Shown one piece after another: positions 12,998 through 23,077 of a stretch of 64,000 nt of DNA; position 1 is the stretch's first letter, and each line of letters opens with the position of its first letter. Both the position numbers and the translations under genes were made by a program. Below the pieces are notes generated by a model. That model ran no database searches. It was not told where the DNA came from and saw only the letters and a program-made list of their open reading frames with translations. The DNA is from Daphnia pulex. Taxonomy: Eukaryota > Arthropoda > Branchiopoda > Diplostraca > Daphniidae. The DNA lies in NCBI RefSeq assembly GCF_021134715.1, contig NC_060023.1:3906001-3970000 (forward strand). The letters run 5' to 3'.

Positions 12998-13022
12998 CTG
13001 AAACAGAAAAAGGTAAATATAA

Positions 13023-15440
13023 TTTTATGCATTCAACAATAAATCAATACATAGATCCAAGAAACGGAACCTGAAAAGAGAAAAAGATGTAAATTTCAAC
13101 ATTCAATGTACAACAAACAAAATATAACTTTAGATATAAATAAGCTTAAATAACTTTGCACGCGTTGAAAGAACACAAATTAATGCACAAAACGGAAACC
13201 CTGATGATAAGAATCTCAATTTTAAGAAGACTTAAAGAGATCTTTGACGTTGGTTACTAAGACGTAACTGAAGAAATTAAAACACATGTAAGTTTCTTTT
13301 ACGCTTTCAACTAAGTTACGTCGTTTGGACCAAAAAAACAAACTAAGACCATTAGAGTCTTGGGTGCTCTCTACTGAGTAACGTCTTTTTGACGAGAATT
13401 CAATTATCGGAATAAGAACCTCCCAGCAAGACGTGTTAAAAGTTTCAAGGAATTTGAACATCTACATAATTTTTCCAAAGCTGTATACGAAGTAAAGAAA
13501 TTCTTAGATAACAAAGAAAAAATTCGTCTTTTGTCGAGTCCAGCCGTAGATTAGAAAAAAACATATTGCTCTACACTTAAATTAGACTACATGAGGTGCA
13601 CTGTGTAAAGTGCAAATTTCTCCATGTTGTGTAATGGGCGATTTTGAAATTTGTATGTGGTCCATATAGTTTACTTAGTTATTTATGAGAAAGAATAATT
13701 CGTAATGTGAATTAATGCAGCGTCTAACTTGGGACTTGCAATTTGAGTTTGATATATCTTATGTGAACGGGAAACTTTGTTTATAAATTTAGGGGGCTAG
13801 GAACAAAGCGAAAGGTGGGAAGAAAGAAATGTCTGGAATAGCCTTAGTCTCGTTGTCAATTTTTGGACAAGTGACGAGAAAACCAAAAAGCTGAGGGAAT
13901 AATTCGTTGTTCATTTTTTCGCGCCATGACAATTCCAGACAGCCTGTCTGATTTTGTTCATATTTTTTTTTTTGGGGGGGGGGGGGTGGAGACATGGTCA
14001 TGGGCTCATTCAGCCTACCCACCATTCGCTTTGTTCCTTGCCTCTCGAATTAAGGTCTGAAGCCAAACAGTTTCACGAAATATAGATAGGTGGCACAAAA
14101 CAAAAAAATCGCCGTTCGGATTTTTTTGTAGGATACTGTACGTGCGCCATGTCATATCAGAGGTAGCAAAAAAGGAATACGATCGGTATTTAATAATGAA
14201 ATATGGTTTAAAAAATAACATCACATTTCACTTCCCAATGTCGTTATTTCGCTACAAATAAAAACCATACAATGGTTTGATCCCCCCAAAAAGTAGATTT
14301 GAAAACCATTAGCACAATAAACCTTCAAATGTTTTCGTTGGCGTCAAGGCTCATTTGAAATCATCGAGATCACTAAGATACTCAATGCACTCCCAGGGCT
14401 GAACATTGACTCGGGCGTGCTTGATGTGGAGAGTCGTTTCTAAAATTTCGTCGATGACATCATTGCCTAAATTGGAACCTATCAAACCAAAATAGTAGCA
14501 CGTTTGCAAATAGTCTTTCCAAAAAACCAATGCCATACATATTACTAAACATTTTTTTGGGGGAGACTGGGGTTTGTGTTGCGGGGTGTGTGATGATCCA
14601 GTACTGTTGGTTCATAGAGAATGTTGATGATGATCCTTCTCTCCGTCTTCATCCCGAACCATAGCGGAAGGTTAGCGCTTTGTGTTAAATGTGTTTGAAA
14701 GGTCGAATTTTTATCTGAGATATGCTTCTTCTTTTCGTAGACAAACATAAACTCTTATTGAAGGTGTAAGACATTTCACAGTTGACGGATGAAAGCAAGA
14801 GCGAAAGAAAATGTATTTTAATTTGTATTGCATGGTTGAAATAGAACATAGATAATGAAAACATTCAATTGACAGGCTCACACCCCCACACCCCAATTAA
14901 TATTATAATCTCCCAATATCGCCCGTAGCCGAATAAAACAAATCAACATATCTTTTTAAAATGTGGAATTGTAAGCTGTACTACATTGTTGGAATTTATA
15001 ATTTGAATTAAAATCTTCTGGCCATTTATCTTCCCTTTGTTCCAGGTAATCCCGGTACTCCGGCAACAGCAATACAAGACACATTCAAATTGCATTTAAA
15101 AGACAGACGTGTAGGTGAGTGTAGTTTGGTGAAATATATCATATATATCCCCAGATAGGAATTTTTGTCCCAAGGCGGGACCAAAGCCGTGCGGCTGGTG
15201 CGGTGGGCACAGGGGAATCTTTAAGATGTCCCATTGCGAGCCCTTATTTGGATACGTTACTCATTTTTCATCTTGTCGGATACGTCATTTTTACTCCCTC
15301 TCGTAGAAGTCTCTGATGCGTCCCGTTTTTATTTTTTGGCTCCTTCTCGACACTTAGAAAATTTCGGAGAAACTGTCTTTGTCTTTTCGCGGCAAAGTTT
15401 GATTCTAAAATCTTATTATTACCTTTATCTTCGAAATTGT
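13023..15440. other. intergenic stretch with simple repeats; no firm gene
   Basis: A T run followed by a G run lies near 13966-13987. The repeat block at 14113-14141 matches 1702-1730. A minus ORF at 14351-14536 ends in an acidic tail (YLSDLDDFK) and could be a terminal exon, but nothing supports it. Confidence 0.4.
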
Positions 15441-15452
15441 ATACAAGAATTC

Positions 15453-15516
15453 GTGGCCCATCTGTACAGTACTGGCTTCTCACCACGACGATCCGGGTTC
15501 GATCCCCGGTTCAGGT
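15453..15516 (+). repeat. tRNA-like sequence within a repeat
   Basis: A B-box-like GGTTCGATCCC at 15496-15506 sits in a self-complementary T-arm context (CCGGGTTCGATCCCCGG), and an A-box-like stretch lies about 40 bases upstream. The acceptor stem does not close, so I treat this as a tRNA-derived repeat (SINE head or pseudo-tRNA), not a functional tRNA gene. Confidence 0.4.
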
Positions 15517-16180
15517 TGCATATTTCTTCAACAAAGCTGTTAGTACGCTGTCGATTTATGTAGTGTTTCCGGTAACACTTTGCATACTTTGACAAATAAA
15601 CTTGTCGTCCGGATATCCGGTTCAGCGTTCGTGAAAAGATGTCGGCACAGCAAACACTCATAACAAAAAGAAGAGGAAAGAAAAAAGGAACGAAATTCAG
15701 AGTCCAGAAAAAGATTTATTATTAATGACATCTTGAGATCCTTTTTCCGTCCCAAGTACAACTAAAGTCCATCCAATGGGACGGGATAAGGACCGCTATG
15801 AGATCTCGGCGAAGCGGACATTGGCCATACGTAAAAGACGTCCTTGGAATGTAAACTTGGGAATCTGCTATGTGCCAAGTACATCTCAGACGTCTCAAAG
15901 TGACGTATTTTGGACGTCTATGGCACTGCACTGTGCTATCTGGGTCTATAGATATCTATAGATGCACGCTCTTTACGCGCGCTGACAGCGGATAAGAAGC
16001 CGCCACCAATGCCTCCGCCCCCGTTGGTCACAGACGCGATTGGCTCGACGATTGGAGGAACCGTCGTGGTTGATGGCGTCATCTACTGAGGCTGAGGCAT
16101 CAAAGCCAATCCCTTTTCATTTAAAAAATTGTAAATTGGATTTTTTAAATACATTACTTTAAACATTTTTTTTAAATTAC

Positions 16181-16467
16181 CTGAATGGCTGTCGAAGGGT
16201 AAAGGTGTGGATAGTCTTCCGACACTTCGTAACAATGAATTGTGGCGTCTTCCTGCGCATAGAATCGGTAGAATGAAGAACTAAACCCCCCAAAATTGGA
16301 AATGATTTCATTGATGTATCGTTTATACCTGTCCAGTCAGGAAGAGTGTGGCGCTGTCCTCGTCGTAATACGGAATGAGTAGAGTGGGCGAGACGTCCAG
16401 GTTGAGCGTATTCAGCGGAGCTCTTAGATCCGTCGAGCGGAAAACGTTCAAAAGTCGCTGCGACGAC
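16181..16467 (-). pseudogene. coronin-type (coronin-7/POD1-like) two-exon fragment
   Basis: Two minus-strand exons fit together in phase 0: 16329-16467 and 16181-16252, joined by GTATAA...GCGCAG. The first reads A-P-L-N-T-L-N-L-D-V-S-P-T-L-L-I-P-Y-Y-D-E-D-S-A-T-L-F-L-T-G, the second E-D-A-T-I-H-C-Y-E-V. Order and content match the WD-repeat segment of coronins, actin-regulating proteins, closest by eye to the two-propeller POD1/coronin-7 type. The usual K-G-D after the first block is altered. Only this small piece of a roughly 900-aa family was found, so it is a gene fragment or part of a gene whose other exons I cannot see. Confidence 0.55.
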
Positions 16468-16668
16468 CTGCCAACCCACCCGAATAAAAATTAACAAATT
16501 TATTTAAAAAAAGGTAAAAATTTTGTTTTACTTGTCAAGTCTTTCAAGTCTTTGTTCTGTCGCGTGTACGCCTTGTTGAAGAGCGGTCTGAAAATTATAG
16601 TTTTTAGTCGTACATTCAAGTTTATAGTTCTGAGTCGTACATTCAAGGTTTTTAGTTGATTATTCAAA

Positions 16669-18543
16669 ATGGAAGAGTTTTCTCGTTCTGTGTCATCTCA
16701 GGAATTTCATTTAGAATTCGAAAAGTTACTTGATCACAAGTTAATTTCATTGGAAAGTGAAAATATTCCAGATCCAGACATGCATCCTGAAAAAAAGTTG
16801 TTTAAGTGTCTTGGTACGGCCGCATTTAAGTGCCATCATGAAATTGGGCCCTAACATTTGAAAGTCAAAGGGGAAAAGTGTAATCCCTCGTACAACCAAT
16901 GGAATTAGTGTGGAAATTGATGAGTTGTTCCGATACTGTTCGTGCGGAATTGAGTAACATTTCGTTAAATTACTTGATAAAGGAAACAAAATGGTAAGAA
17001 AATGAGAAGTTACATCTTCGGCAAACATAATAAAAACGTCAAACGAAATAAGATAAAATAAAATAAGATTCACATATTCAGAAAGACTAGATACATGCAA
17101 TGACTAGACCATGAATGATGAATCAATGAATGATGAATCAATGACTAGATACATGAATGACTAGAACTATTTCACTTAAATATGTTTTTTTTTGTATCTG
17201 GATGATGTAATGGTCGGGGTATTGATGGTGGCTAATTCAGAAAAAGTTATCCCATTTGTTGCAAATACTTGGTATCTTGAAAATAATGAGTTGGTCTGTA
17301 GGTGAGTTTTATCAAGAGTTTAGGTTGTCTATATCTAAATTTAAAATGTTAATGAATTTAAAATTATTAGTGGCTGCCAAAGAGCTGTCTTCGCTTTTAA
17401 TAATTCGAAAACAAAACAATGCCATTCATGTGCTAGAAAACAATTTCCGTTACTGAAAGTCAACATACAATATCCCACTATGTCAAAAAAATTTATGGTA
17501 GAATGATAAATATTCCACTAGCAATGGATGCTTTTGTTTTCCCTGTTAATAGGTTAGTTGTATCTTTGTTTATGTAAAGAATTTATTTCCTAAAAATTTT
17601 TTTTTAATTTAGAGTTTCAAATAACAAACCGTACCCAGTCACATACTTTAATAAATTGGAGAATTTTGTCAAAAAATGTGTTCTGTAAGTTCATGTTAAT
17701 AAATGTAAAATAAATATAATAATAAATAATATGTAATAAAGTAAGTCATGTAAATAAATTAAATATTTACAAAGTCTATTTTTAAATTAGGGAAGGAATT
17801 ATACCTGGAAATTACTACAAAATGCCAAATACAGTTGGAAAGGGAAGTGCTCGTAGTATTCCATCAAGTATGACTCAATCTTCGGGGAAACAGAAGAATG
17901 ATGCCTTTGGTTCACAAAAGAGTTAACTACACTCCTTTAGTGACATTTATCCACCGAATCGTTTACGTGTACACTAAGGGGAAACCAATATTCATATCCA
18001 GTCTTCATACAAGTGGATTTGTTGTCAGCTGCTATGGGCTGGTAATTTTTCCTTAATAATCAGTATAGGGCTTTTCGGATCTGCTTTCTTTTGCCGTTTA
18101 ATCTGGCAACGCAGCACGGCAAAAGAAAACAGATCCGAAAAAGCCCAAAATTTCCTAATTTCCCTACACATTATTTTTTAAATTATCAAAAAGATGGAAT
18201 GGATTACATCCCTTGAAAAGTATTCCGTCGACTTACGGTACATTTATTTTCTTTTTTACGGTCTACAAATTGCTGAAAATAAAACACTGCCGAAAACAAC
18301 GTGCATCTCCTGTCAACAGTTGAAGACCGCGGTAGCAAAAATTGGTTTATTACAATAGATTCTAATAATTTAAAGTATTTCATTTCTAGATGAAAGAAAA
18401 AATTCCTATTGTGGATGGAGCTGGCGGTGCAAGTGGTGTTCTTTTTTCTTTTAGAGAAGCATTTTACGTACGGAAGAATTTGCAATTGAAGGGTCGATCA
18501 AATGATTGCTCTGATGTCGAGAACACCGACGAAGATGACTAAC
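16669..18543 (+). CDS. possible broken or multi-exon gene of unknown identity
   Basis: Several plus-strand pieces look coding but do not join cleanly: 16669-16854 (61 aa, acidic, starts MEEFSRSVSSQEF), about 17222-17300, 17256-17456, about 17790-17925 and a final 50-codon piece at about 18391-18543 that follows a TTTCTAG acceptor and ends D-V-E-N-T-D-E-D-D. I recognise no domain and cannot propose one continuous frame. It may be a degraded gene or element. The region also has short ATGAATGATGAATC-type tandem repeats near 17110-17160 and a hairpin at 18068-18146. Confidence 0.2.
18068..18146. repeat. hairpin-forming inverted repeat (30-bp arms)
   Basis: Arms at 18068-18097 and 18116-18146 pair over about 30 bases with one mismatch and a one-base bulge, around an 18-base loop. 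It could be a very short MITE or a pre-microRNA-like hairpin. The flanks show no clear target duplication. Confidence 0.6.
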
Positions 18544-18549
18544 GGTAAA

Positions 18550-19490
18550 AATATTATTACTTTATTTATTTTCATTTTTTGAATCCGCTCATTTTCTTTA
18601 TAGATGTGACTTCCTGTTTATTAAGAAACTTAAACGACAGCAAATTTCAGGCTTGATTTGAGAATTTCATGTTTGATACGCGGCTAGGATTTAACATTTT
18701 TCCTTTTCCCATTTTTTGTTTCGTGCTGGACCAAACAAAGAGCTTGTGAACTGTACAATTCCTTCTTTAAATCTTCGTCATTCTAAAAATAACTTTGTAA
18801 TGCAAGATCCTCTTCTTCCAGACAGTCTAGAATCCCGTTACATCTTCCGTGACTAAAGTCGTAGCAGAGGGAACTGTTTGAACTGCAGTGAGAGTAGCCA
18901 GTTTTGCATATCAGTAATAGCAAGCCCCTGGCACAATAGATAGTGTCGGCCAGAATGTGGGGCAGAACGAGCCATCATCGCCTCCGGTTAGTCCCTTGCC
19001 ACTGCTGTTACCTGGTGAAGTGGTCAAGTCCTCTGGCAAATATAACATCACGAATAGCGGCAGTAGTCATTCTGTTTGCCATGTCTATGTCTATGCCATG
19101 CCATGCCATGTCTACACAAAATGTTTGTGTTGTATACTTCTACTATTTCTATAAAAGAAAACGTCGGTGACGAGGGGTCTTTAGCGACTTTGTCGGAAAA
19201 TAAAGCAATGTAAATCATTCATCCTAGATCCATCTTTTCGAAATAACGATAAATTATCGTTTTATTTTTAGAAACAGTTTTCCGGATTACACACACAGAA
19301 AGGAAGTAAGTACGTAGTACGTAGAAAATCAGAAAAACCAGATAAATGATTAAGTCATATCAGAATTACAATTAAAACTCAAATCAATCTCAAGTATCGC
19401 AACATTCTGAATCTTCTATGCTACACAAAATGCTGCCATTACTTTCATTTCTCTGACCATTTGCTCGTTGTACTCTTTATAGTTGAGAGT
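18550..19490. other. intergenic stretch, nothing supported
   Basis: Only short ORFs without domains, and small repeats such as the CATGTCTATGTCTATGCC-like run near 19079-19112. Confidence 0.45.
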
Positions 19491-20988
19491 TCAGAAATTT
19501 TTCAAAGATTTTAAATAATGTAAAAGAGATTCCCATTCTGTGCTGCTAATTGAATTCTTTTTCACGGAAACCAAAAAAGATGCTTGGAAAAACGTTAGAA
19601 CCGAGATTTTTTCTTTTTTCAGCATGAGAAATGTAAATTCGTCTGCGATTTCCAGAAACGCTAAATTGGGTGGAGGGCGAGTTTGATCGTTTGGATTCAG
19701 GTTAGAGATGGTTGCAAAAAGAATGGCATCTCTATGGAAGTAGGTGATAGCTTCGCGATCTTTTTCCACGCAGTTAAAAAAAAGCGCAAATCTTTTTGCC
19801 AATTCCTATGTAGAAAACAAATTGTTAAGTATTGACGATAGTTTACTCTCAATGAGATGGGTAAATTTTATACCTTGATGCTGAAGAAATGTTCTGATTG
19901 TCGATCAATATGACTTCCAGCAGCTCTACTTAAATCATGAAAAAGCATGGAGAGACTAAGAACCATTGTCCTGGCACAGCTAACTATGTTGATTTCTCGG
20001 GCTTTTTCCAAGGTCATCTTAATGATGTCACCGTAATCATTGTAATACTTGACGTAGCTTCGGAAAACATCAGCCGCAGATTGCATGGGCAGCACGTTGT
20101 AAACAACCAATTTGCAGAACCCAGCCAAGTAATTGCGGCGTTTGTGCAGTTCTTCACATGTCCGTGTTCTTCGTCCTCATCATCCTTTTTTGTATGTTCG
20201 AGATGTTCTTTGTCCTCCTCTACCATTTTTGTCTCACTCTTCTCTTCGGATATTTCACTTTTATCCTTCTTCTCAAAAAATACGTATTTCTGAATGAAAT
20301 TAGTTAGAGTTTGCTTAACTACATGATCAGGATCATACACAACCGGTTTCAATAGAGGATTGCCCTCTAGTTTTTTGGAAAAAGCGATTAGCAAATTGCA
20401 CACAGACAGGTAGGCCTACAAAAAAATGAACATTTTTTAAGGGGGTATAACAAACTTATAAAGATGCAATACGAACCTGATCTCTAACCAGAATAACATT
20501 TGAAGAGATTTTGAGCTTATTCATTAACGAAATATAGTCATTCAAATGTATATTTAGTTGCTGTTGTTGTTGGCTGGTAGTCATTCCATGGTTATCATTC
20601 CTTTTTTCAGCTGTAGAAGTTTCCATAAAATGGCAGAATAGCAGGCTGAAATGCAGTGTTTTGTAGCCTAAAAATGTAACATATACATTAGTGTGTGCAA
20701 ATAAAGAGATAAATGATGTGTTACCTCAGGTGGCATAGACCGGATTTGATCGTTAGCTTTACGTACAGCGTTGTAAAGAGGAACCCACAAATTCCATGGT
20801 CCAAGGTTGTGGCACGACCAGAAGATGGCAACTTTTTTCAAACTTGATACCAGGGCAAACACCTCATCTTCGTCGGGCTCTTTGTCCTATTACAAAAAAA
20901 AATGTTAATATTTATTTACATGAAACGAGAAAAAGAATGAGTAAGCAAACTTACACCAGCGATCAGAATTACATGATCGTCAAGAACT
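19491..20988 (-). pseudogene. cohesin STAG/SA (stromalin)-like fragment with two frameshifts
   Basis: Minus-strand pieces match the STAG family, the HEAT-repeat subunit of cohesin that holds sister chromatids. They are: about 20955-20988 (V-L-D-D-H-V-I-L-I-A-G); 20725-20886 (D-E-V-F-A-L-V-S-S-L-K-K, then C-H-N-L-G-P-W-N); an exon from 20668 with C-I-S-A-C-Y-S-A-I-L-W; then A-Y-L-S-V-C-N-L-L-I-A-F-S; then [13 protein letters not shown] and [11 protein letters not shown]; and finally 19491-19805 with E-L-A-K-R-F-A-L and P-P-P-N-L-A-F-L-E. The matching frame breaks at an A-homopolymer near 20606-20611 and again near 20155-20170. STAG proteins are about 1,100-1,300 aa. This covers only a middle part, so it is a truncated paralogue or pseudogene. 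Confidence 0.7.
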
Positions 20989-20999
20989 ACACGCAATTT

Positions 21000-21900
21000 G
21001 TGTGGAAGAGTTCAAACCTTTCTATACATGAATACCAAAAACGTATTCCCGGTCCCGGAGAAACATACCAATTTAATAAAACAATGTCAAGTTTTCTATA
21101 CCCCAAATTTAAAAAAATGCAAAGTAGCGAAAAAAAAATTTTCATTTTCTGTTTACTTAAATAACGTGAACCAAAACACGAAAAAAGGGACGAAACACAG
21201 TCAACATTTCTACCGCACTTTGACGAAGAATAAGAGATAAGCGGCAGCAGACTCTTCGTTCCGTTGTATTGTATTGGGACTCTGTGATCGTCAAAACGGC
21301 GAATATACTGCCATCGCTTTGCCACCCTTGACAAACATAGTGCCCTAATAGAGACCATAAAAAAAAAATTACCATTTGCAAAGATAACGTCTTGCACCTT
21401 CCCGTCGACATGCATTCAACTGACCATTGCCACAATTTCACCAGCAATGGCATCTAAACCAAGACTCAAAAGGCTTTACTAGAGTCCATCTCTTCGCGTC
21501 GGTGTGTGACGTGCGATTGCAGAGTGTAGGTTGCGGATGCGGTTCCACCCTCCTCCTGAAATGATTGCCACAACGCGGGAAAAACTACATGTTTGTCGAT
21601 TTTTCGGGGATTCGAAAACCTTTTCAGTGCAACAACTAGAATACTGCATATCAAGGCCCACCCATCACTAAAAATCACATATATAGTAACGCAACCACCA
21701 ACACACGAAATCGGAAAAACCAAAAAAAAATAAACATTCCGGCATACCGAGGAAAATGCTGTACGGCTGTTCGGATCGTGGCTTCAGTGCCACCACAGCT
21801 TGGACACGTCCAAACGCATTCGGCATCCGCCAAAAAACTGGCCACGCATTCATCTAAATTTATGCAGGAAGTAGGCATTGGCAGATCCCAAATCAACATG
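21000..21900. other. no supported gene; ORF shadows only
   Basis: Overlapping ORFs of 60-140 aa exist on both strands, but none shows a recognised domain or consistent exon phases. The minus strand could contain exons upstream of the STAG-like fragment or downstream of the collagen-like fragment; I could not connect any. Confidence 0.35.
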
Positions 21901-21929
21901 GGTTGCTCTGAGAAACTTCTTGCCAGCCA

Positions 21930-22075
21930 GTTGGACCTTTTTAACCGGGAGCGTCATCGTATCCAGGATTTCCATCGGCACCAGGATTGCCATCTTCACC
22001 GAAGATGCTGGGCTCACCAGCATTTCCCTTTTCTCCAGAAGCTCCGGGTTCTCCAGGAGCTTGCAGGAACACACA
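21930..22075 (-). pseudogene. collagen-like Gly-X-Y fragment with in-frame stop
   Basis: The minus strand reads a run of Gly-X-Y triplets (P-G-E-P-G-A-S-G-E-K-G-N-A-G-E-P, then G-E-D-G-N-P-G-A-D-G-N-P-G) followed by a TAA and then K-G-P-T-G. Such triplets form the collagen triple helix in secreted matrix or cuticle proteins. The run is only about ten triplets, is interrupted, and ends at the stop, so it is a relic unless an intron removes the stop. Antisense ORF 21778-22323 is a shadow. Confidence 0.45.
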
Positions 22076-22844
22076 TTAACATGGTATGCCACCTGACCAC
22101 CAAGATGGGTCCGGTTTCCACTAATATAGTTACGATGGCGATGGTAAAACTTAAAGTGCGTTCAGACTTGTGTTTTTTCTGTAAGTTTGGCGTAAAGTCC
22201 TTACGTTTGTTTGTCATTACTGACATAACAAAAATTAAATGGTGCCTTTTCCCCACAATTATATCTAGTTTATGTCTAGCCTTATGCCAGTTTAGTAATA
22301 AATCCCTTGTTTCTATTGGCTGATGCTTCCGTCAAAAGTATCTACAAATACCGCCCCCCTCTTTTTATGTCAAATTTCACCCCGTTTTGAAAACGCTTTT
22401 TTATTTCGTTACGTCTTCCTGACAAAGTTTTTGCGTATATAGCCCAAAAATAATGCAACAAATTAGTTTGACGTAAGCGCCTAACGGCATAAAGGCATAC
22501 GAAAGTGCCAGTCTGGAGGGACCTTTAGAAGATAGAATTACGCAATAATAGCAAGTTAATAGCGATTTGTGGATAATGCTAATAAAGGAAAAATAGTAGT
22601 AGAAAAAGAACAGCATTTTGTATTATTGAGGACTACTGTTTTTCATAATAAATAAAAATCAAATATTCATTGTGTGCAGAAGGGGACTAATGTACCTGTT
22701 TTGTTTGGGATTTTAAATGTCTGGTGTATGGTGTTTCAACGGGACCTAATGAAAGAACATAGTATTCGGCTGAAATTGCTTTAACTGGCCACACGGCTTG
22801 CTGTTTACATAAACTCAGATGCGCGATTAATATGAAATTCGGTG

Positions 22845-23036
22845 GCAAGTTGCAACATACGGTTTGCTGAACTCAAGAACAACTCAATTTATTGAATGTT
22901 TGTTAATTAATTGTTAATTGAAAAGAGGATGTTTTCAATTTTTTGCAAGTTGCAACATACGGTTTGCTCAACTCAAGGACAACTCAATTTATTGAATGTT
23001 TGTTAATTAATTGTTGATTAAAAAGAGGATGTTTTC
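22845..23036. repeat. direct tandem duplication, 100-bp period
   Basis: The block starting GCAAGTTGCAACATACGG at 22845 repeats from 22945 with a few substitutions and ends near 23036. It contains a TTAATTAATTG core in each copy. No coding potential was seen. Confidence 0.85.
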
Positions 23037-23077
23037 TCCAGATTTGAAATTAGCTCAAACTACTACCGACCCATCTT

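Larger units (their letters stand above)
11916..13020. repeat. tandem duplication of a ~578-bp unit
   Basis: Unit one (about 11916-12443) and unit two (about 12494-13020) match over their whole length with only scattered differences. Each carries one Q-rich minus-strand ORF and the same 3-prime flank. The offset between equivalent points is 578 bp, and the linker contains the ATGAGCGAGGCC block also present near 10767. Confidence 0.85.

Noticed and set aside
15453..15516. Functional tRNA gene
   Set aside because: The acceptor stem does not close and it sits in a repeat; only the B-box region is convincing.
20796..21164. Plus-strand 122-aa ORF
   Set aside because: It is antisense to the STAG-like exons and has no domain.
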